A DNA stretch of 64,000 nucleotides from Methylocystis rosea (GCF_003855495.1 NZ_CP034086.1:806001-870000); one strand, 5' to 3'. Counted from the stretch's first letter, positions 1 to 9,640 are shown. Made by a program: numbers and translations. Notes: generated by a model from the letters alone, not told the origin.

Positions 1-840
1 CCCGCTCCACTCGAACAACGCAGTTTGCGTGCGGATTTTCGGGTCTGGCGAATCTTTGCGCTGTAAATACAGCGGCAAGTGAATGCGCGTTTCGAGCTGA
101 CCGTAATCATCAAAATAGATAAAGATGGGTAAGTTTTGCTCGGCCCAGGCGCGCGCAGCTACTAAAGGATCGCCTTGCTTAGCCTCGGTGAGCAGGCGCT
201 GCAGTTGTTCACGCTCCCCAATCGCTATGGACTGCCGCGCGGCGTCAATACCAAGCCAAGCGGTTAGAGCTCCACTGAATGCCTCAATCGCTTTGACGCT
301 TTCCGGCTGCCACAATGGCGTGTCGACTTTGATCCGCTCGATGGCGGAATTCAGCGCGGTTTGTAGTGCTGGAGCGCCATCGACATCGATATTGGTGGCT
401 GAACTGGCAATGGCCTCGATCATAGAGAGGATTTCTGCGGCGGAGGCGCTAGTCTTTACGTCCTTGTCGAACGCGATCTCGTGACGAACTTGGTCTTCGC
501 CATCATAAGAGGTCGCATAAGTTATTTGTGTCGGCTTCTGGGGAGGGGAACCAGGAAGGTGTGCGACGAGCGCATCTGCTTCCTCGGGAGTCAAATCAAA
601 AACAAGTAGTGTGACCTCCTGGGTTTCCTTGCGTTCTCGAGAATAGCGATCACGTGGGTAGTCGTAGAGTTTATCAAATTTGGCGTCCGCCACGTTGCGA
701 CTCTTCCACATGGCCTTCATGACGGACGATTTGCCGCTTTCGTTCTTGCCAACAAGCGCAGTTACGAGCTCGTCTACTTTAACTGGTCCGGTATCGTCGA
801 TGACTTTGTAATTCTTGATCTGGAAACTGACTAGTTTCAT
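1..840 (-). CDS. AAA family ATPase (RecF/OLD-like), 5' part only
   Basis: The frame is open from an ATG at 840 to the left edge, giving the first 280 residues of a larger protein. The N-terminus is typical of SMC/RecF/OLD-type ATPases: a first beta-strand (MKLVSFQIKNYKVI), then a Walker A motif GKNESGKS near residues 30-37 and a DYPRDRYSRE segment soon after. Signature, Walker B and any TOPRIM nuclease domain would lie beyond the edge, so it cannot be decided whether this is an OLD-family nuclease. The gene is visibly AT-richer than its neighbours, suggesting horizontal acquisition. Such ATPases often belong to phage-defence or mobile-element cargo; that role is inference. The ATPase call is firm, the function open. 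Confidence 0.85.
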   Translation of the reverse strand, partial: MKLVSFQIKNYKVIDDTGPVKVDELVTALVGKNESGKSSVMKAMWKSRNVADAKFDKLYDYPRDRYSRERKETQEVTLLVFDLTPEEADALVAHLPGSPPQKPTQITYATSYDGEDQVRHEIAFDKDVKTSASAAEILSMIEAIASSATNIDVDGAPALQTALNSAIERIKVDTPLWQPESVKAIEAFSGALTAWLGIDAARQSIAIGEREQLQRLLTEAKQGDPLVAARAWAEQNLPIFIYFDDYGQLETRIHLPLYLQRKDSPDPKIRTQTALFEWSG

Positions 841-972
841 TGGTGCCCCTATGAAAACAACTTTTTTCGACCGAACAATCCCGGCTTTTACTCCCTTAAT
901 CTACCCCTCAGTGGATATCCAGCTTTCGAGCGTGGGAGGGCAAGGTGCATGACGCGAGGCGCTCCGGCCGGC

Positions 973-1395
973 CTAGCGGTCCGAAATCCTTTTGCGGATC
1001 CGATCTTCCGCTTCAGCGATCTCCGGCGTCATGGCGTCGCCGAAGTCGGCCGCTTCATAGAGCGGGCGGATTTCGATCTCGCTCGGGCCGGGCATCGGGT
1101 TGGGGCATCGCTTCACCCATTCGACCGCCTCGGCCATATCCCTGACCTCCCAGAGCCAATAGCCGGCGATTAGCTCGGCCGTCTCTTCGAATGGCCCGTC
1201 ATAGACGGTTCGATCGGCACCCTTGAACGCCACGCGCTTACCGTTACAGGAAGGCTGCAGGCCCTCGCCGGCGAGCATGATGCCGGCGTTGACCAGTTCC
1301 TCGTTGAATTTCGTCATCGCCTCCAGGAGCTCGGTCGACGGCAGGAGACCGGACTCGCTCTCCAGCGTCGCTTTCACGAGAACCATGACGCGCAT
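973..1395 (-). CDS. YciI/DGPF-domain protein
   Basis: A 140-residue protein of the YciI-like (DGPF) superfamily, a dimeric ferredoxin-like alpha/beta fold. The opening MRVMVLVKATLESESG, the central YDGPFEETAELIAGYWLWEV (the DGPF motif) and the length match the group often annotated as YCII-related. Family members occur beside ECF sigma factors or as small hydrolase-like or stress proteins, and no reaction is established. It stands alone between the island-like ATPase gene and tRNA-Glu and has ordinary high GC. The family assignment is confident, the role unknown. Confidence 0.85.
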   Translation of the reverse strand: MRVMVLVKATLESESGLLPSTELLEAMTKFNEELVNAGIMLAGEGLQPSCNGKRVAFKGADRTVYDGPFEETAELIAGYWLWEVRDMAEAVEWVKRCPNPMPGPSEIEIRPLYEAADFGDAMTPEIAEAEDRIRKRISDR

Positions 1396-1616
1396 GGACT
1401 ATCTCCTCGGTTCGCAGTCACGGCACCGAACACACTGACCAGTTGGCTCGCGGAGAGCATATCGCGGGGCGAGAAAGCGGTGCGATTGGTGTTAGAAATC
1501 TATCCGCTCAACTGCGCATTTCTGCGCTTCAATCCACAAGAGCTTATTGGCCAAATATTGGACAAAGCACAGATTTTGACTTCGAAGTTTTCGGCGTAAG
1601 CTACTGATTTTAAAGG

Positions 1617-1692
1617 TGGCGCGCCCAAGGGGATTCGAACCCCTGTTTTCGCCGTGAAAGGGCGACGTCCTAGGCCTCTAGACGATGGGCGC
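1617..1692 (-). tRNA. tRNA-Glu (UUC)
   Basis: On the minus strand a complete cloverleaf can be drawn: acceptor arms GCGCCCA and TGGGCGC, a five-pair anticodon stem TCGCC/GGCGA around the loop CTTTCAC (anticodon UUC), a T-arm containing GGTTCGAATCC, discriminator G and an encoded CCA. The 3' end faces the AT-rich ATPase side of the window, which is the side where an integrated element would sit. Confidence 0.97.
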
Positions 1693-1834
1693 GGCTGCGC
1701 GGCCGCGTTGCGGCGGCGCGAGGGCGTGTATAGAGGCGCGGGCGGCGCAAGACAAGACCGACCGGCGGCGCCAGATCGCCGCGCATGGCCTCGCGTTTGC
1801 ACCAATTCGGGGGAGGCCCTAAAGCATCGCAGCA

Positions 1835-3694
1835 ATGCTCACGATCAACGATCTCGTCTACCGGCTCGGCGGCCGGCTGCTGTTCGACCACGCCGGGGTG
1901 TTCCTGCCGGGGCGCTCCCGCGCGGGCTTCGTCGGCCGTAACGGCGCCGGCAAGACCACGCTGTTCCGGCTGATCAGCGGCGAAATCGCCCCGGAAAGCG
2001 GCGCGATCTCAATTCCCGCCCGCACAAGGCTCGGGCGCGTCGAGCAGGAGGCGCCGGGCGGTCCGACGGCGCTGATCGACTTCGTGCTGGCGGCTGACCT
2101 TGAGCGCGCCGACCTGCTGGCGCGGGCCGAAGCCGCGCATGATGCGCATGACATCGCCGACATTCAGACGCGGCTCGCCGACATCGACGCCCATTCGGCG
2201 CCCGCCCGCGCCGCCGCCATCCTGCACGGGCTGGGCTTCGACGCCGCGGCGCAGCGCCGGCCGCTGTCGGAATTCTCCGGCGGCTGGCGCATGCGCGTCG
2301 CCCTGGCGGCGGTGCTGTTCGCGCAGCCCGACCTGCTGCTTCTCGACGAGCCGACCAATTATCTCGATCTTGAAGGGACGTTGTGGCTCGTCGATTATCT
2401 GTCGCGCTATCCGGCGAGCGTCGTCGTCATCAGCCATGACCGCGATCTGCTCGACGACGTGGCCACGCATATTCTGCATCTCGAGCGCGGAAAGCTGACG
2501 CTCTATAAGGGCGACTACTCCTCTTTCGAAAAACAGCGACGCGAGGCGCAGCTCCTCGCCGTCAAGGGCGCCAAGAAGCAGGAAGAGCAGCGCAAACATC
2601 TGCAGGCCTTCGTCGATCGCTTCCGCTCCAAGGCGACGAAGGCGCGCCAGGCGCAGTCGCGCTTGAAACTTCTCGCCAAAATGGAGCCGATCGCGGCGAT
2701 CGTCGACGATTCGGTCCTGCCGATCCGTCTGCCGTCGCCCGAGAAGCCGCTATCGCCGCCGATCATCGCGCTGGAGAAAGCGGCGGTCGGCTATGGCGAT
2801 CGGGTCGTGCTGTCGCGGCTCACGCTGTCGATCTCCAACGACGATCGCATCGGCCTGCTCGGCGCCAATGGCAATGGCAAGTCGACCTTCGCCAAATTGC
2901 TCGGCGGGCGGCTTTCGGCCTGCGCCGGCGAGATGGTGCGCGCGCCGAAGCTGGAGGCGGGATTTTTCGCGCAGCATCAGGTCGACGATCTGAATGAGGG
3001 CGAGACGCCTTACGCCGTCTTCGCGCGGCTGATGCCGGGCGCCCCCGAGGCGCGCATTCGCGGTCGCGCGGCGCAGACCGGATTTTCCGGCGCGCGGGCC
3101 GAAACCCTCATCGCCAAGCTTTCGGGAGGTGAAAAGGCGCGGCTGCTGCTCGGCGTCGCCACCTTCAACGCGCCGCATCTTTTGATCCTCGACGAGCCGA
3201 CGAACCATCTCGACATCGACAGCCGCGCCGCGCTGATCGAGGCGATCAACGAGTACGAGGGCGCTGTCGTTCTGGTCTCGCATGACCGCTATCTGCTCGA
3301 GGCCTGCGCCGATCGCCTGTGGCTGGTCGACGACGGAACCGTGCGCGCCTTCGACGGCGATATGGACGATTATGCGCGGCTGGTGCTCTCGAAATCGCGC
3401 GACGAAGAGCCGAGGCGCGTCCCCGTTGCGCCAGCGCAAGAGGGATCAAAGCAGGAGGCGCCCAAGCGCCGCGACGCTGGGCAGGCGCGGCGCAAGCTCG
3501 CCGCCGCCGAGGCGCGCGTCGAGAAATTCACGCAGCTTATCGCCCGCGTCGACGAGGCGCTCGCCGCGCCCGACGCCTTCGCGCGCAATCCGCAGGAGGC
3601 GGCGCGCCTCGCGTCGCAGCGCGAGGAACTCGCGCAGGCGCTCGCCGCCGCTGAGGAACAGTGGCTCGATCTCGCCGCCGAGGCGGAGGCGTAA
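1835..3694 (+). CDS. ABC-F family ATPase (Uup/YheS-like)
   Basis: A 619-residue protein with two ABC cassettes and no membrane segments, the ABC-F architecture that acts on ribosomes. The first cassette has Walker A GRNGAGKT (residues 34-41), signature FSGGWRMRVALA and Walker B LLLLDEPTNYLDLEG near 165-175. The second has GANGNGKST near 342, LSGGEKARLLL and LLILDEPTNHLD near 450. The lysine/arginine-rich helical linker between them (about residues 235-280) corresponds to the P-site tRNA interaction motif. A charged coiled coil fills the last 80 residues, as in Uup and YheS. Which ABC-F subfamily it belongs to cannot be settled by eye. Likely role: translation-associated ATPase relieving stalled ribosomes. 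Confidence 0.93.
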   Translation: MLTINDLVYRLGGRLLFDHAGVFLPGRSRAGFVGRNGAGKTTLFRLISGEIAPESGAISIPARTRLGRVEQEAPGGPTALIDFVLAADLERADLLARAEAAHDAHDIADIQTRLADIDAHSAPARAAAILHGLGFDAAAQRRPLSEFSGGWRMRVALAAVLFAQPDLLLLDEPTNYLDLEGTLWLVDYLSRYPASVVVISHDRDLLDDVATHILHLERGKLTLYKGDYSSFEKQRREAQLLAVKGAKKQEEQRKHLQAFVDRFRSKATKARQAQSRLKLLAKMEPIAAIVDDSVLPIRLPSPEKPLSPPIIALEKAAVGYGDRVVLSRLTLSISNDDRIGLLGANGNGKSTFAKLLGGRLSACAGEMVRAPKLEAGFFAQHQVDDLNEGETPYAVFARLMPGAPEARIRGRAAQTGFSGARAETLIAKLSGGEKARLLLGVATFNAPHLLILDEPTNHLDIDSRAALIEAINEYEGAVVLVSHDRYLLEACADRLWLVDDGTVRAFDGDMDDYARLVLSKSRDEEPRRVPVAPAQEGSKQEAPKRRDAGQARRKLAAAEARVEKFTQLIARVDEALAAPDAFARNPQEAARLASQREELAQALAAAEEQWLDLAAEAEA

Positions 3695-3790
3695 AATTCT
3701 CCGGTCCGCTGGCCCGCATGAATGCGCCTCCACTGGATCTATGGTCGCGCGCGAGAAGGCCTATCCTTGATTGACGAAAAGGACCAATCA

Positions 3791-4549
3791 ATGGACGGGA
3801 CGGCGCATGCGGCGCAAATGACGCCGGAGACCGATCGGCGAGACGAACGCTTGCTCGCGGCGCGCGCTCTGGCGGGCGAAGAAGAGGCGCTGCGCCTCAT
3901 CATGGCGGACAACAATCGCCGTCTCTATCGGATCGCGCGCAGCATCGTGCTCGACAGTCACGAGGCCGAGGACGTGGTCCAGGAGGCCTACCTGAAGGCT
4001 TTCACCCATCTCGACGAATTTCGCGGCGAGGCCGCGCTCGCCACCTGGCTCGCACGGATCACGATCAACGAGGCCGCGGCGCGGCTGCGAGTCCGCCGCC
4101 GGGCGAAGCTCATTCATGTCTTCGGCGCGCAGAAGAGTGAGTCGGACAGCATTTTTTCTTCACAGGCGAAAGACTGCGACGATCCCGAGAGATCGCTGGC
4201 CCAACGCGAAATTTTGCGGCTCGTCGAGCAGGCCACCGAGAGGCTTCCCGAGGATTTTCGCCTGGTTTTCGTCCTGCGCGCCATTGAGGGGCTCACCGTC
4301 GCCGAGACCGCGCAGATCCTCGAATTGCGGCCCGAGACCGTGAAGACTCGCCTGCATCGCGCCCGCCGTCTCATTCGCGATCAGTTGGAAAAGGACATCG
4401 GTCCGTTCGTCATGGAGGCGTTTCCTTTCGGAGGCGCGCGCTGCGCGCAAAGCGTGCGCGCCGTTTTGGCGCGATTGTCATCGCGAAACAAAAATTCGGG
4501 AACCTTTTCCGACCGCTCTCATCCAATGACCGTCACGCAGCAGTCGTGA
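3791..4549 (+). CDS. ECF RNA polymerase sigma factor with C-terminal Cys extension
   Basis: A 252-residue group 4 sigma factor. Region 2 is seen around residues 40-90 (NNRRLYRIAR then EDVVQEAYLKAF) and region 4 around 150-196 (LPEDFRLVFVLRAIEGLTV, then ETVKTRLHRARRLI). A C-terminal extension carries FGGARCAQSVRAVLARL, a conserved tail (GARC-x-V-x-VL-x-RL) found in one Rhizobiales ECF group. The start at 3791 is preferred over an upstream ATG because AAGGACC lies just before it and the region 2 spacing is normal. No anti-sigma gene is adjacent. The next gene, 54 bases on, codes for a periplasmic c-type haem protein, and a terminator follows that gene, so the two probably form a transcription unit. 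Confidence 0.92.
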   Translation: MDGTAHAAQMTPETDRRDERLLAARALAGEEEALRLIMADNNRRLYRIARSIVLDSHEAEDVVQEAYLKAFTHLDEFRGEAALATWLARITINEAAARLRVRRRAKLIHVFGAQKSESDSIFSSQAKDCDDPERSLAQREILRLVEQATERLPEDFRLVFVLRAIEGLTVAETAQILELRPETVKTRLHRARRLIRDQLEKDIGPFVMEAFPFGGARCAQSVRAVLARLSSRNKNSGTFSDRSHPMTVTQQS

Positions 4550-4603
4550 GCGAAGTTGGCGCCCATGCGCCCACAGGCGGTCGCCGGGGGCCGGGAGGAA
4601 GAG

Positions 4604-5140
4604 ATGACCAAGGGAATCAACAGAAAGATTGTTATGGCGGTTGCGATGGTCGGCGGATTGGCCGGCGTGACGCTCGCCGCATCGGCTGAAAACGCCGCCC
4701 CGATCAAGGATCCCGAGATCGAGCGCACGCGGCAGCACATCAAAATGCTCGATGACGTCTTCAAGACGGCGGTGGTGCTGATCGACGAAACTTACGTCAA
4801 ACACCCATCGGACCCCTCCGCCGCGTCGGCGGCCAAGGCGCTCTTCGCCGCGATGAAAAAGAACGGTTGGTACGACGTCAGGCTGATCGGGCTGACCGAC
4901 AAAGTTGGCGATCCCGACGACGAGCCCAAAGACGCCTTTGAAAAGACGGCGGCGAAAAGGCTGCGCGGCGGCGGCGAGCAGGCTTATGAAGAAATCATGG
5001 AAAAGGACGGCAAGCGCTATTTGCGGATGGCCACCGGGATACCCGTCGTGTCCGAGAACTGCGTGATGTGCCATGCGCATTTCAAAGGCGACAAGGGCAA
5101 TATCGGGGCTTTGTCCTACACCATGCCGGTGGTGAAATAA
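4604..5140 (+). CDS. Periplasmic c-type haem protein, DUF3365 (Tll0287-like)
   Basis: A 178-residue exported protein: basic start, hydrophobic segment and a cleavage site near ASA|EN. A single haem-binding CVMCH motif lies at about residues 152-156 in the context PVVSENCVMCHAHF, and the length and layout match the DUF3365 family of mono-haem PAS-like sensors/cytochromes. The start at 4604 is supported by GGGAGGAA eight bases upstream and by the signal peptide. It follows the ECF sigma gene and precedes a strong terminator. Known members include haem sensors with a PAS-like fold; redox or nitric-oxide sensing here is inference. Confidence 0.9.
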   Translation: MTKGINRKIVMAVAMVGGLAGVTLAASAENAAPIKDPEIERTRQHIKMLDDVFKTAVVLIDETYVKHPSDPSAASAAKALFAAMKKNGWYDVRLIGLTDKVGDPDDEPKDAFEKTAAKRLRGGGEQAYEEIMEKDGKRYLRMATGIPVVSENCVMCHAHFKGDKGNIGALSYTMPVVK

Positions 5141-5170
5141 GCCAGCGCCGTCGAGCGGGGCGACAAATTG

Positions 5171-5207
5171 AAAGAGGCCTCGACGCATGTGTCGAGGCCT
5201 CTTTTTT
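5171..5207 (+). terminator. Rho-independent terminator after the haem protein gene
   Basis: A perfect 14-pair hairpin, AAAGAGGCCTCGAC / GTCGAGGCCTCTTT with a six-base loop, runs into a T tract on the plus strand. It ends the sigma-factor/haem-protein unit and lies before the convergent GNAT gene, so it may also act on the opposite strand. Confidence 0.9.
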
Positions 5208-5248
5208 GAGAACGGAGAACAGAAGGGCCGCCAGCGATCTCGTTTCGC

Positions 5249-5572
5249 TTAGGGAAGAAGATCCTGGTACTCCGGATGTTTTTCCACATAGTCCGCGACG
5301 AAGGCGCAATCGCCCTGAACCTTCAGCCCGCGCGCCCGCGCGAATTCCAGCGCGTTGCGGATGAGCTCTGAGGCGACGCCCTGACCGCGCAGCTTTGGCG
5401 GCGTCTGCGTTGAGGTGAAGACCATCACGTCATTGTCGATGCGGTAATAGGCGAGCGCCGTCTCGCCATCGATGTCGAGTTCGAAGCGACTGAATTCGGG
5501 ATTGTCGCGTACGCTTCCCCAGGGATGTCTGTTCGCAGGCTCACCTTTAGACTTGCCCATAACCTCGCCCAT
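5249..5572 (-). CDS. GNAT-family N-acetyltransferase (YjdJ/NATD1-type)
   Basis: A 107-residue mini-GNAT. The central segment [25 protein letters not shown] contains the acetyl-CoA pyrophosphate-binding R-G-Q-G-V-A loop, followed by the short [20 protein letters not shown] tail that typifies the small YjdJ/Gcn5-related group. The start at 5572 has GGAGG six bases upstream. Substrates of this subfamily are unknown. It is convergent with the haem-protein gene across the terminator and divergent from proS. Confidence 0.9.
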   Translation of the reverse strand: MGEVMGKSKGEPANRHPWGSVRDNPEFSRFELDIDGETALAYYRIDNDVMVFTSTQTPPKLRGQGVASELIRNALEFARARGLKVQGDCAFVADYVEKHPEYQDLLP

Positions 5573-5747
5573 GCCGGCCTCCTCAAGCGTTCATGATCCC
5601 GAAATGGCTAGGCCCGGCGAAAAGGGAAGGGCGTCTATGGCTTGCGTTTTCGGCCGCGCCGGGTTCAAAAGCTCCGCCCGCGCCGTTTTTCCGGGCGGCG
5701 AACGGGCTATGCTCGCCGCTCCTTCGATTCGCCCAACTGGATCCCAC

Positions 5748-7088
5748 ATGCGCCTTTCCCGCTATTTCCTGCCCATCCTGCGCGAGACGCCGAAAGAGGC
5801 GGAGATCGTCTCGCACCGGCTGATGCTGCGGGCGGGCATGATCCGACAGGAATCGGCCGGCATTTACGCCTGGCTTCCGCTCGGCCTGCGCGTGCTCAAC
5901 AAGATCAACGCCATCATCCGCGAGGAGCAGACCCGCGCCGGCGCCATCGAATGTCTGATGCCGACCATCCAGCCCGCCGATCTGTGGCGCGAGTCGGGGC
6001 GCTATGACGCCTATGGCAAGGAAATGCTGCGCATCGCCGACCGCCATGACCGCGAGATGCTTTACGGCCCGACCAATGAAGAGATGATCACCGAGATTTT
6101 CCGAGCCTATGTGCGTTCATACAAGGATCTGCCGCTCAATCTCTTTCATATCCAGTGGAAGTTCCGGGATGAGGTGCGGCCGCGCTTCGGCGTGATGCGC
6201 TCGCGCGAATTCCTGATGAAGGACGCCTATTCCTTCGATCTCACAGCCGAAGCCGGCCAGCATTCCTATAACAAGATGTTCGTCGCCTATCTGCGCACCT
6301 TCGCGCGCCTGGGCCTGACCGCCATTCCGATGGCGGCGGAGTCGGGCCCCATCGGCGGCAACAGCCACGAGTTCATTATCCTCGCCTCGACCGGCGAGAG
6401 CGAAGTCTTTTGCCACAAAGATTTTCTGTCCTTCGCGCCGCCGCCCGCTTCGATCGACTTCGACGATGCGGCGGCGTTGCAGGCGGTCGTCGACAAATGG
6501 ACCAGCCGCTATGCGGCGACGAGCGAGATGCATGACGCCGCCGCCTTCGCCGCCGTTCCCGAGGACGCGCGGGTCGCGGCGCGCGGCATCGAGGTCGGCC
6601 ATATTTTCTACTTCGGAACCAAATATTCCGAACCGATGAGGGCCGTCGTCAACGGACCGGACGGCAAGGAGGTCGTCGTGCAAATGGGTTCCTACGGCAT
6701 CGGACCGTCGCGCCTCGCCGCCGCCATCATCGAGGCTGGCCATGACGACAATGGCGTCATATGGCCCGAATCCGTCGCCCCCTTCCATGTCGGAGTCGCC
6801 GATCTGAAAGTCGGAGACCCGGCGACGGGCAAGGTCTGCGCCGATCTCGTCGAGCAGCTCGAGAACGCGGGACTGGACGTGCTGCATGACGATCGCGACG
6901 AACGTCCCGGCGCGAAATTCGCGACCCTCGATCTCATCGGCCTTCCCTGGCAGGTTCTGATCGGGCCCAAGGGCCTGGCTGAGGGCAGGGTGGAAGTGAA
7001 GCAGCGCCGCACCGGAGAGCGGGAGCTTCTCGCGCCTCAGGACGCCGTCACGCGCATCGTCGCCGCGATGAGACAGGCTCAGGCATGA
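5748..7088 (+). CDS. proS: Prolyl-tRNA synthetase (short alphaproteobacterial type)
   Basis: Charges tRNA-Pro with proline. The 446-residue form lacks the editing (INS) insertion, as in alphaproteobacteria. Class II motifs are visible: motif 1 around [17 protein letters not shown] (residues about 30-46), motif 2 [20 protein letters not shown] and motif 3 [16 protein letters not shown], followed by an anticodon-binding domain containing [20 protein letters not shown]. The frame is open upstream to 5472, but the start [18 protein letters not shown] at 5748 matches the family. It overlaps the next gene by four bases (ATGA), and the order proS-lolC-lolD is usual in this class. Confidence 0.97.
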   Translation: MRLSRYFLPILRETPKEAEIVSHRLMLRAGMIRQESAGIYAWLPLGLRVLNKINAIIREEQTRAGAIECLMPTIQPADLWRESGRYDAYGKEMLRIADRHDREMLYGPTNEEMITEIFRAYVRSYKDLPLNLFHIQWKFRDEVRPRFGVMRSREFLMKDAYSFDLTAEAGQHSYNKMFVAYLRTFARLGLTAIPMAAESGPIGGNSHEFIILASTGESEVFCHKDFLSFAPPPASIDFDDAAALQAVVDKWTSRYAATSEMHDAAAFAAVPEDARVAARGIEVGHIFYFGTKYSEPMRAVVNGPDGKEVVVQMGSYGIGPSRLAAAIIEAGHDDNGVIWPESVAPFHVGVADLKVGDPATGKVCADLVEQLENAGLDVLHDDRDERPGAKFATLDLIGLPWQVLIGPKGLAEGRVEVKQRRTGERELLAPQDAVTRIVAAMRQAQA

Positions 7089-8365
7089 CCGAAGCGGCGC
7101 AACCGGCAAGAGGCGCCGGCGCCTTTTCGACCTTTGAGCGGATGGTGGCGCTGCGCTATCTGCGCGCCCGTCGCGCCGACGGCTTCGTCTCGGTCATCGC
7201 CGGCTTTTCGTTCCTCGGCATCATGCTGGGCGTCGCGACCCTCATCGTCGTAACTTCGGTGATGAACGGATTCCATCGCGAGCTGATGGACAAGATCATC
7301 GGCATAAACGGCCACGCCTTTCTGCAGGCGGTGGAGACTCCGTTCACGGACTGGGACAGGGTCTCCGCGAAGACGGCGAAGCTGCCCGGCGTCCAGCTTG
7401 CAATTCCCATGGTCGAGGGCGCGGCCGGCATATCGACTCAGTTCGGCCAATCGGGCGTGCTTGTGCGCGGCGTGCGCGAGAAGGACCTGACGCGGCTTCC
7501 CGGCGTGGCGGGCAACGTCAAGAGCGGCGCGCTTGCCGGATTCGATAAGGCCGGCGGCGTCGCCATCGGTCAGCGGTTGGCGGAGACGCTCGGCGTCGGC
7601 GTCGGCGACTCGGTCAGCCTGCTCATCGCCAAGGGCGTGCAGACGCCTTTCGGGGTCGCCCCGCGCATCAAAGCCTACAAAGTCGTCGCGATCTTCTCTA
7701 TCGGCATGTCCGAATTCGATAGCGTCTTCGTCTATATGCCGCTTACCGAGGCGCAGCTCTTCTTCAACAGGGAGAATGAGGCGACCGTCGTCGAAGCTTT
7801 CGTCACCGATCCCGAGAAGATGGACGATTTTCGCATCAACGTCGAAAAGGCGATCGACCGGCCGCTGATCATCACCGATTGGCGCCAGCGCAACAAGACG
7901 TTCTTCGACACGCTGCAGGTCGAGAAAAACATCCTCTTTATCATTCTCGCTTTGATCGTCGTGGTCGCGGCCTTCAACATCATCTCCGGGTTGACGATGC
8001 TCGTGAAGGACAAGACTCAGGACATCGCCATACTGCGCACGATGGGCGCGACGCGAGGCGCGATCTTGCGCGTGTTCCTGATTATCGGAGCTTCGATCGG
8101 CGTCGTTGGCACGCTGGCCGGCTTTGCGCTAGGTCTGGCGCTGGCGAAAAATCTCGACACCATCCGCCTCGGCGTTAATAAGCTTTTTGACGCCAATCTC
8201 TTCCCCGCGGAGTTCTATTTTCTCTCGCGCTTGCCGGCGATCGTCGACCCCCGCGAGGTGACGGCGATTGTGGCCATGACGCTCACGCTCGCCGTACTCG
8301 CCTCGATCTATCCAGCCTGGAAAGCCGCATCGCTCGATCCGATCGAAGCGCTGCGGCACGAGTAG
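7085..8365 (+). CDS. lolC: Lipoprotein-releasing ABC transporter permease LolC/E
   Basis: Inner-membrane subunit of the LolCDE complex that extracts mature lipoproteins for delivery to LolA. It has 426 residues: an N-terminal cytoplasmic helix and first membrane segment (about residues 38-62), a large periplasmic domain, and a C-terminal FtsX-type block of three membrane helices containing the conserved [14 protein letters not shown] segment. It overlaps proS by four bases and lolD follows after five. Only one permease is present, so it probably works as a homodimer as in other alphaproteobacteria. Confidence 0.95.
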   Translation: MTEAAQPARGAGAFSTFERMVALRYLRARRADGFVSVIAGFSFLGIMLGVATLIVVTSVMNGFHRELMDKIIGINGHAFLQAVETPFTDWDRVSAKTAKLPGVQLAIPMVEGAAGISTQFGQSGVLVRGVREKDLTRLPGVAGNVKSGALAGFDKAGGVAIGQRLAETLGVGVGDSVSLLIAKGVQTPFGVAPRIKAYKVVAIFSIGMSEFDSVFVYMPLTEAQLFFNRENEATVVEAFVTDPEKMDDFRINVEKAIDRPLIITDWRQRNKTFFDTLQVEKNILFIILALIVVVAAFNIISGLTMLVKDKTQDIAILRTMGATRGAILRVFLIIGASIGVVGTLAGFALGLALAKNLDTIRLGVNKLFDANLFPAEFYFLSRLPAIVDPREVTAIVAMTLTLAVLASIYPAWKAASLDPIEALRHE

Positions 8366-8370
8366 TCGCG

Positions 8371-9054
8371 ATGAGCGAGGCCGTTCTCGAATTCCGCAGC
8401 ATTGCGCGCCACTATCGCGAGGGCGAGGCGCGGCTCGACATTCTGATGGACGTCAATCTGTCCATCTACCCGGGCGAAACGGTCGCGCTGCTGGCGCCGT
8501 CTGGCGCCGGCAAGTCGACGCTCCTCCATATCGCCGGACTCTTGGAGCGCCAGGACGGCGGCGAAGTGCTGATTGCAAATGCGCCGACGTCGCGCATGTC
8601 CGACCCCGAGCGCACGCGTCTGCGGCGCGCCACCGTCGGCTTCATCTATCAGTTCCACCATCTGCTGCCGGAGTTCTCGGCGCTCGAGAACGTGGCGCTG
8701 CCGCAGATGATCAATGGCCTAAGCGCGAATGAAGCGCGCCTGCGGGCGCAACAGCTGCTCGACTATTTGCGGCTGGGGCCGCGCGCGTCGCACCGGCCCT
8801 CGGAGCTTTCCGGCGGCGAACAGCAGCGCGTCGCCATCGCCCGCGCGGTCGCGAACGCGCCGCATCTTCTGCTTGCCGACGAACCGACGGGCAATCTCGA
8901 TCCGCGCACGGCGGAGCATGTTTTCGGGACTTTGTTGGCGCTTGCGCGCAGCACCGGACTGGCGGCGCTCATTGCCACTCACAATCTGGAGCTCGCCAAA
9001 CAAATGGACCGCCGCGTAACCCTACGCGACGGTCGAATAGAGCTGCTAAGTTGA
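8371..9054 (+). CDS. lolD: Lipoprotein-releasing ATPase LolD
   Basis: ATPase of LolCDE, 227 residues. Walker [11 protein letters not shown]-loop [18 protein letters not shown] (typical of LolD/MacB-like ATPases), signature [14 protein letters not shown] and Walker [13 protein letters not shown] are all intact. It sits five bases after the permease. Its 3' end faces the minus-strand gene at 9062-9640 with a gap of only seven bases. Confidence 0.96.
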   Translation: MSEAVLEFRSIARHYREGEARLDILMDVNLSIYPGETVALLAPSGAGKSTLLHIAGLLERQDGGEVLIANAPTSRMSDPERTRLRRATVGFIYQFHHLLPEFSALENVALPQMINGLSANEARLRAQQLLDYLRLGPRASHRPSELSGGEQQRVAIARAVANAPHLLLADEPTGNLDPRTAEHVFGTLLALARSTGLAALIATHNLELAKQMDRRVTLRDGRIELLS

Positions 9055-9061
9055 AGCCGAT

Positions 9062-9640
9062 TTAAGCCTTCGGCGCGGACTTCTTTTTGTCGATGAACTG
9101 ATTCTTGTACCAGAGCCCGAAGCCAACCAGCGCCAGACCCGCGAAGAACACGGCGATCGTTATTTCCCTGGATTGGGTCAAGCCGACAGAAAAGGGGAAG
9201 CGAGCGACATATTCTTTCGCGCCATCGTCGCTTTTCGCCTTCACCAGACCGATGAACTTGCCTTCTTGCGGAAAGACGTGTTCGAAGGTGAGTGTGCCAG
9301 ACTTATACTTCTTGGGCGGAGAATAATACTCTGTATTCGCCTCGAGATTTTCGGTGTCGTCCTTCTGGCCGACGTCGCGGACGACGCGCATTTCGAGATT
9401 CATGTCTCGCAGTTCGTCCTGCTGCGCATCCAGGGTGATAATGGTGGGCCCGGCGTCCGGAATGTCGTCGCAGAACTGTTCACGCGACTTTTGCGGCTGA
9501 TACCCTGTGAAAGTCATCGTATCGGGGCCGAGTTTCATCAGGCATTGGCCCTGATTGATGCCGACGTCGCCATGCGCGTGTGCTTGCGTGACCCAGCCGG
9601 CCGCCGCGAACAGCACAACGGCGAAAAATCGCATGATCAT
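9062..9640 (-). CDS. Exported single-TM protein with predicted mature N-terminal His
   Basis: Not assigned to a named family. The start at 9640 (MIMRFFAVV) is chosen because AAGGGAG precedes it and a signal peptide follows directly. The best cleavage site is AHA|HGDVG, leaving His as the first mature residue, as in PmoB and histidine-brace copper proteins. The periplasmic part (about 125 residues) has two cysteines, in GQCLMKLGP and EQFCDDIP, and the segment MTFTGYQP. One membrane helix near the C-terminus (TIAVFFAGLALVGFGLWY) leaves a lysine-rich tail inside. Signal peptide, beta-rich domain and C-terminal anchor resemble the layout of PmoD/AmoD copper proteins, but no homology is claimed. 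It stands alone, divergent from the crotonase-like gene. Confidence 0.85.
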   Translation of the reverse strand: MIMRFFAVVLFAAAGWVTQAHAHGDVGINQGQCLMKLGPDTMTFTGYQPQKSREQFCDDIPDAGPTIITLDAQQDELRDMNLEMRVVRDVGQKDDTENLEANTEYYSPPKKYKSGTLTFEHVFPQEGKFIGLVKAKSDDGAKEYVARFPFSVGLTQSREITIAVFFAGLALVGFGLWYKNQFIDKKKSAPKA

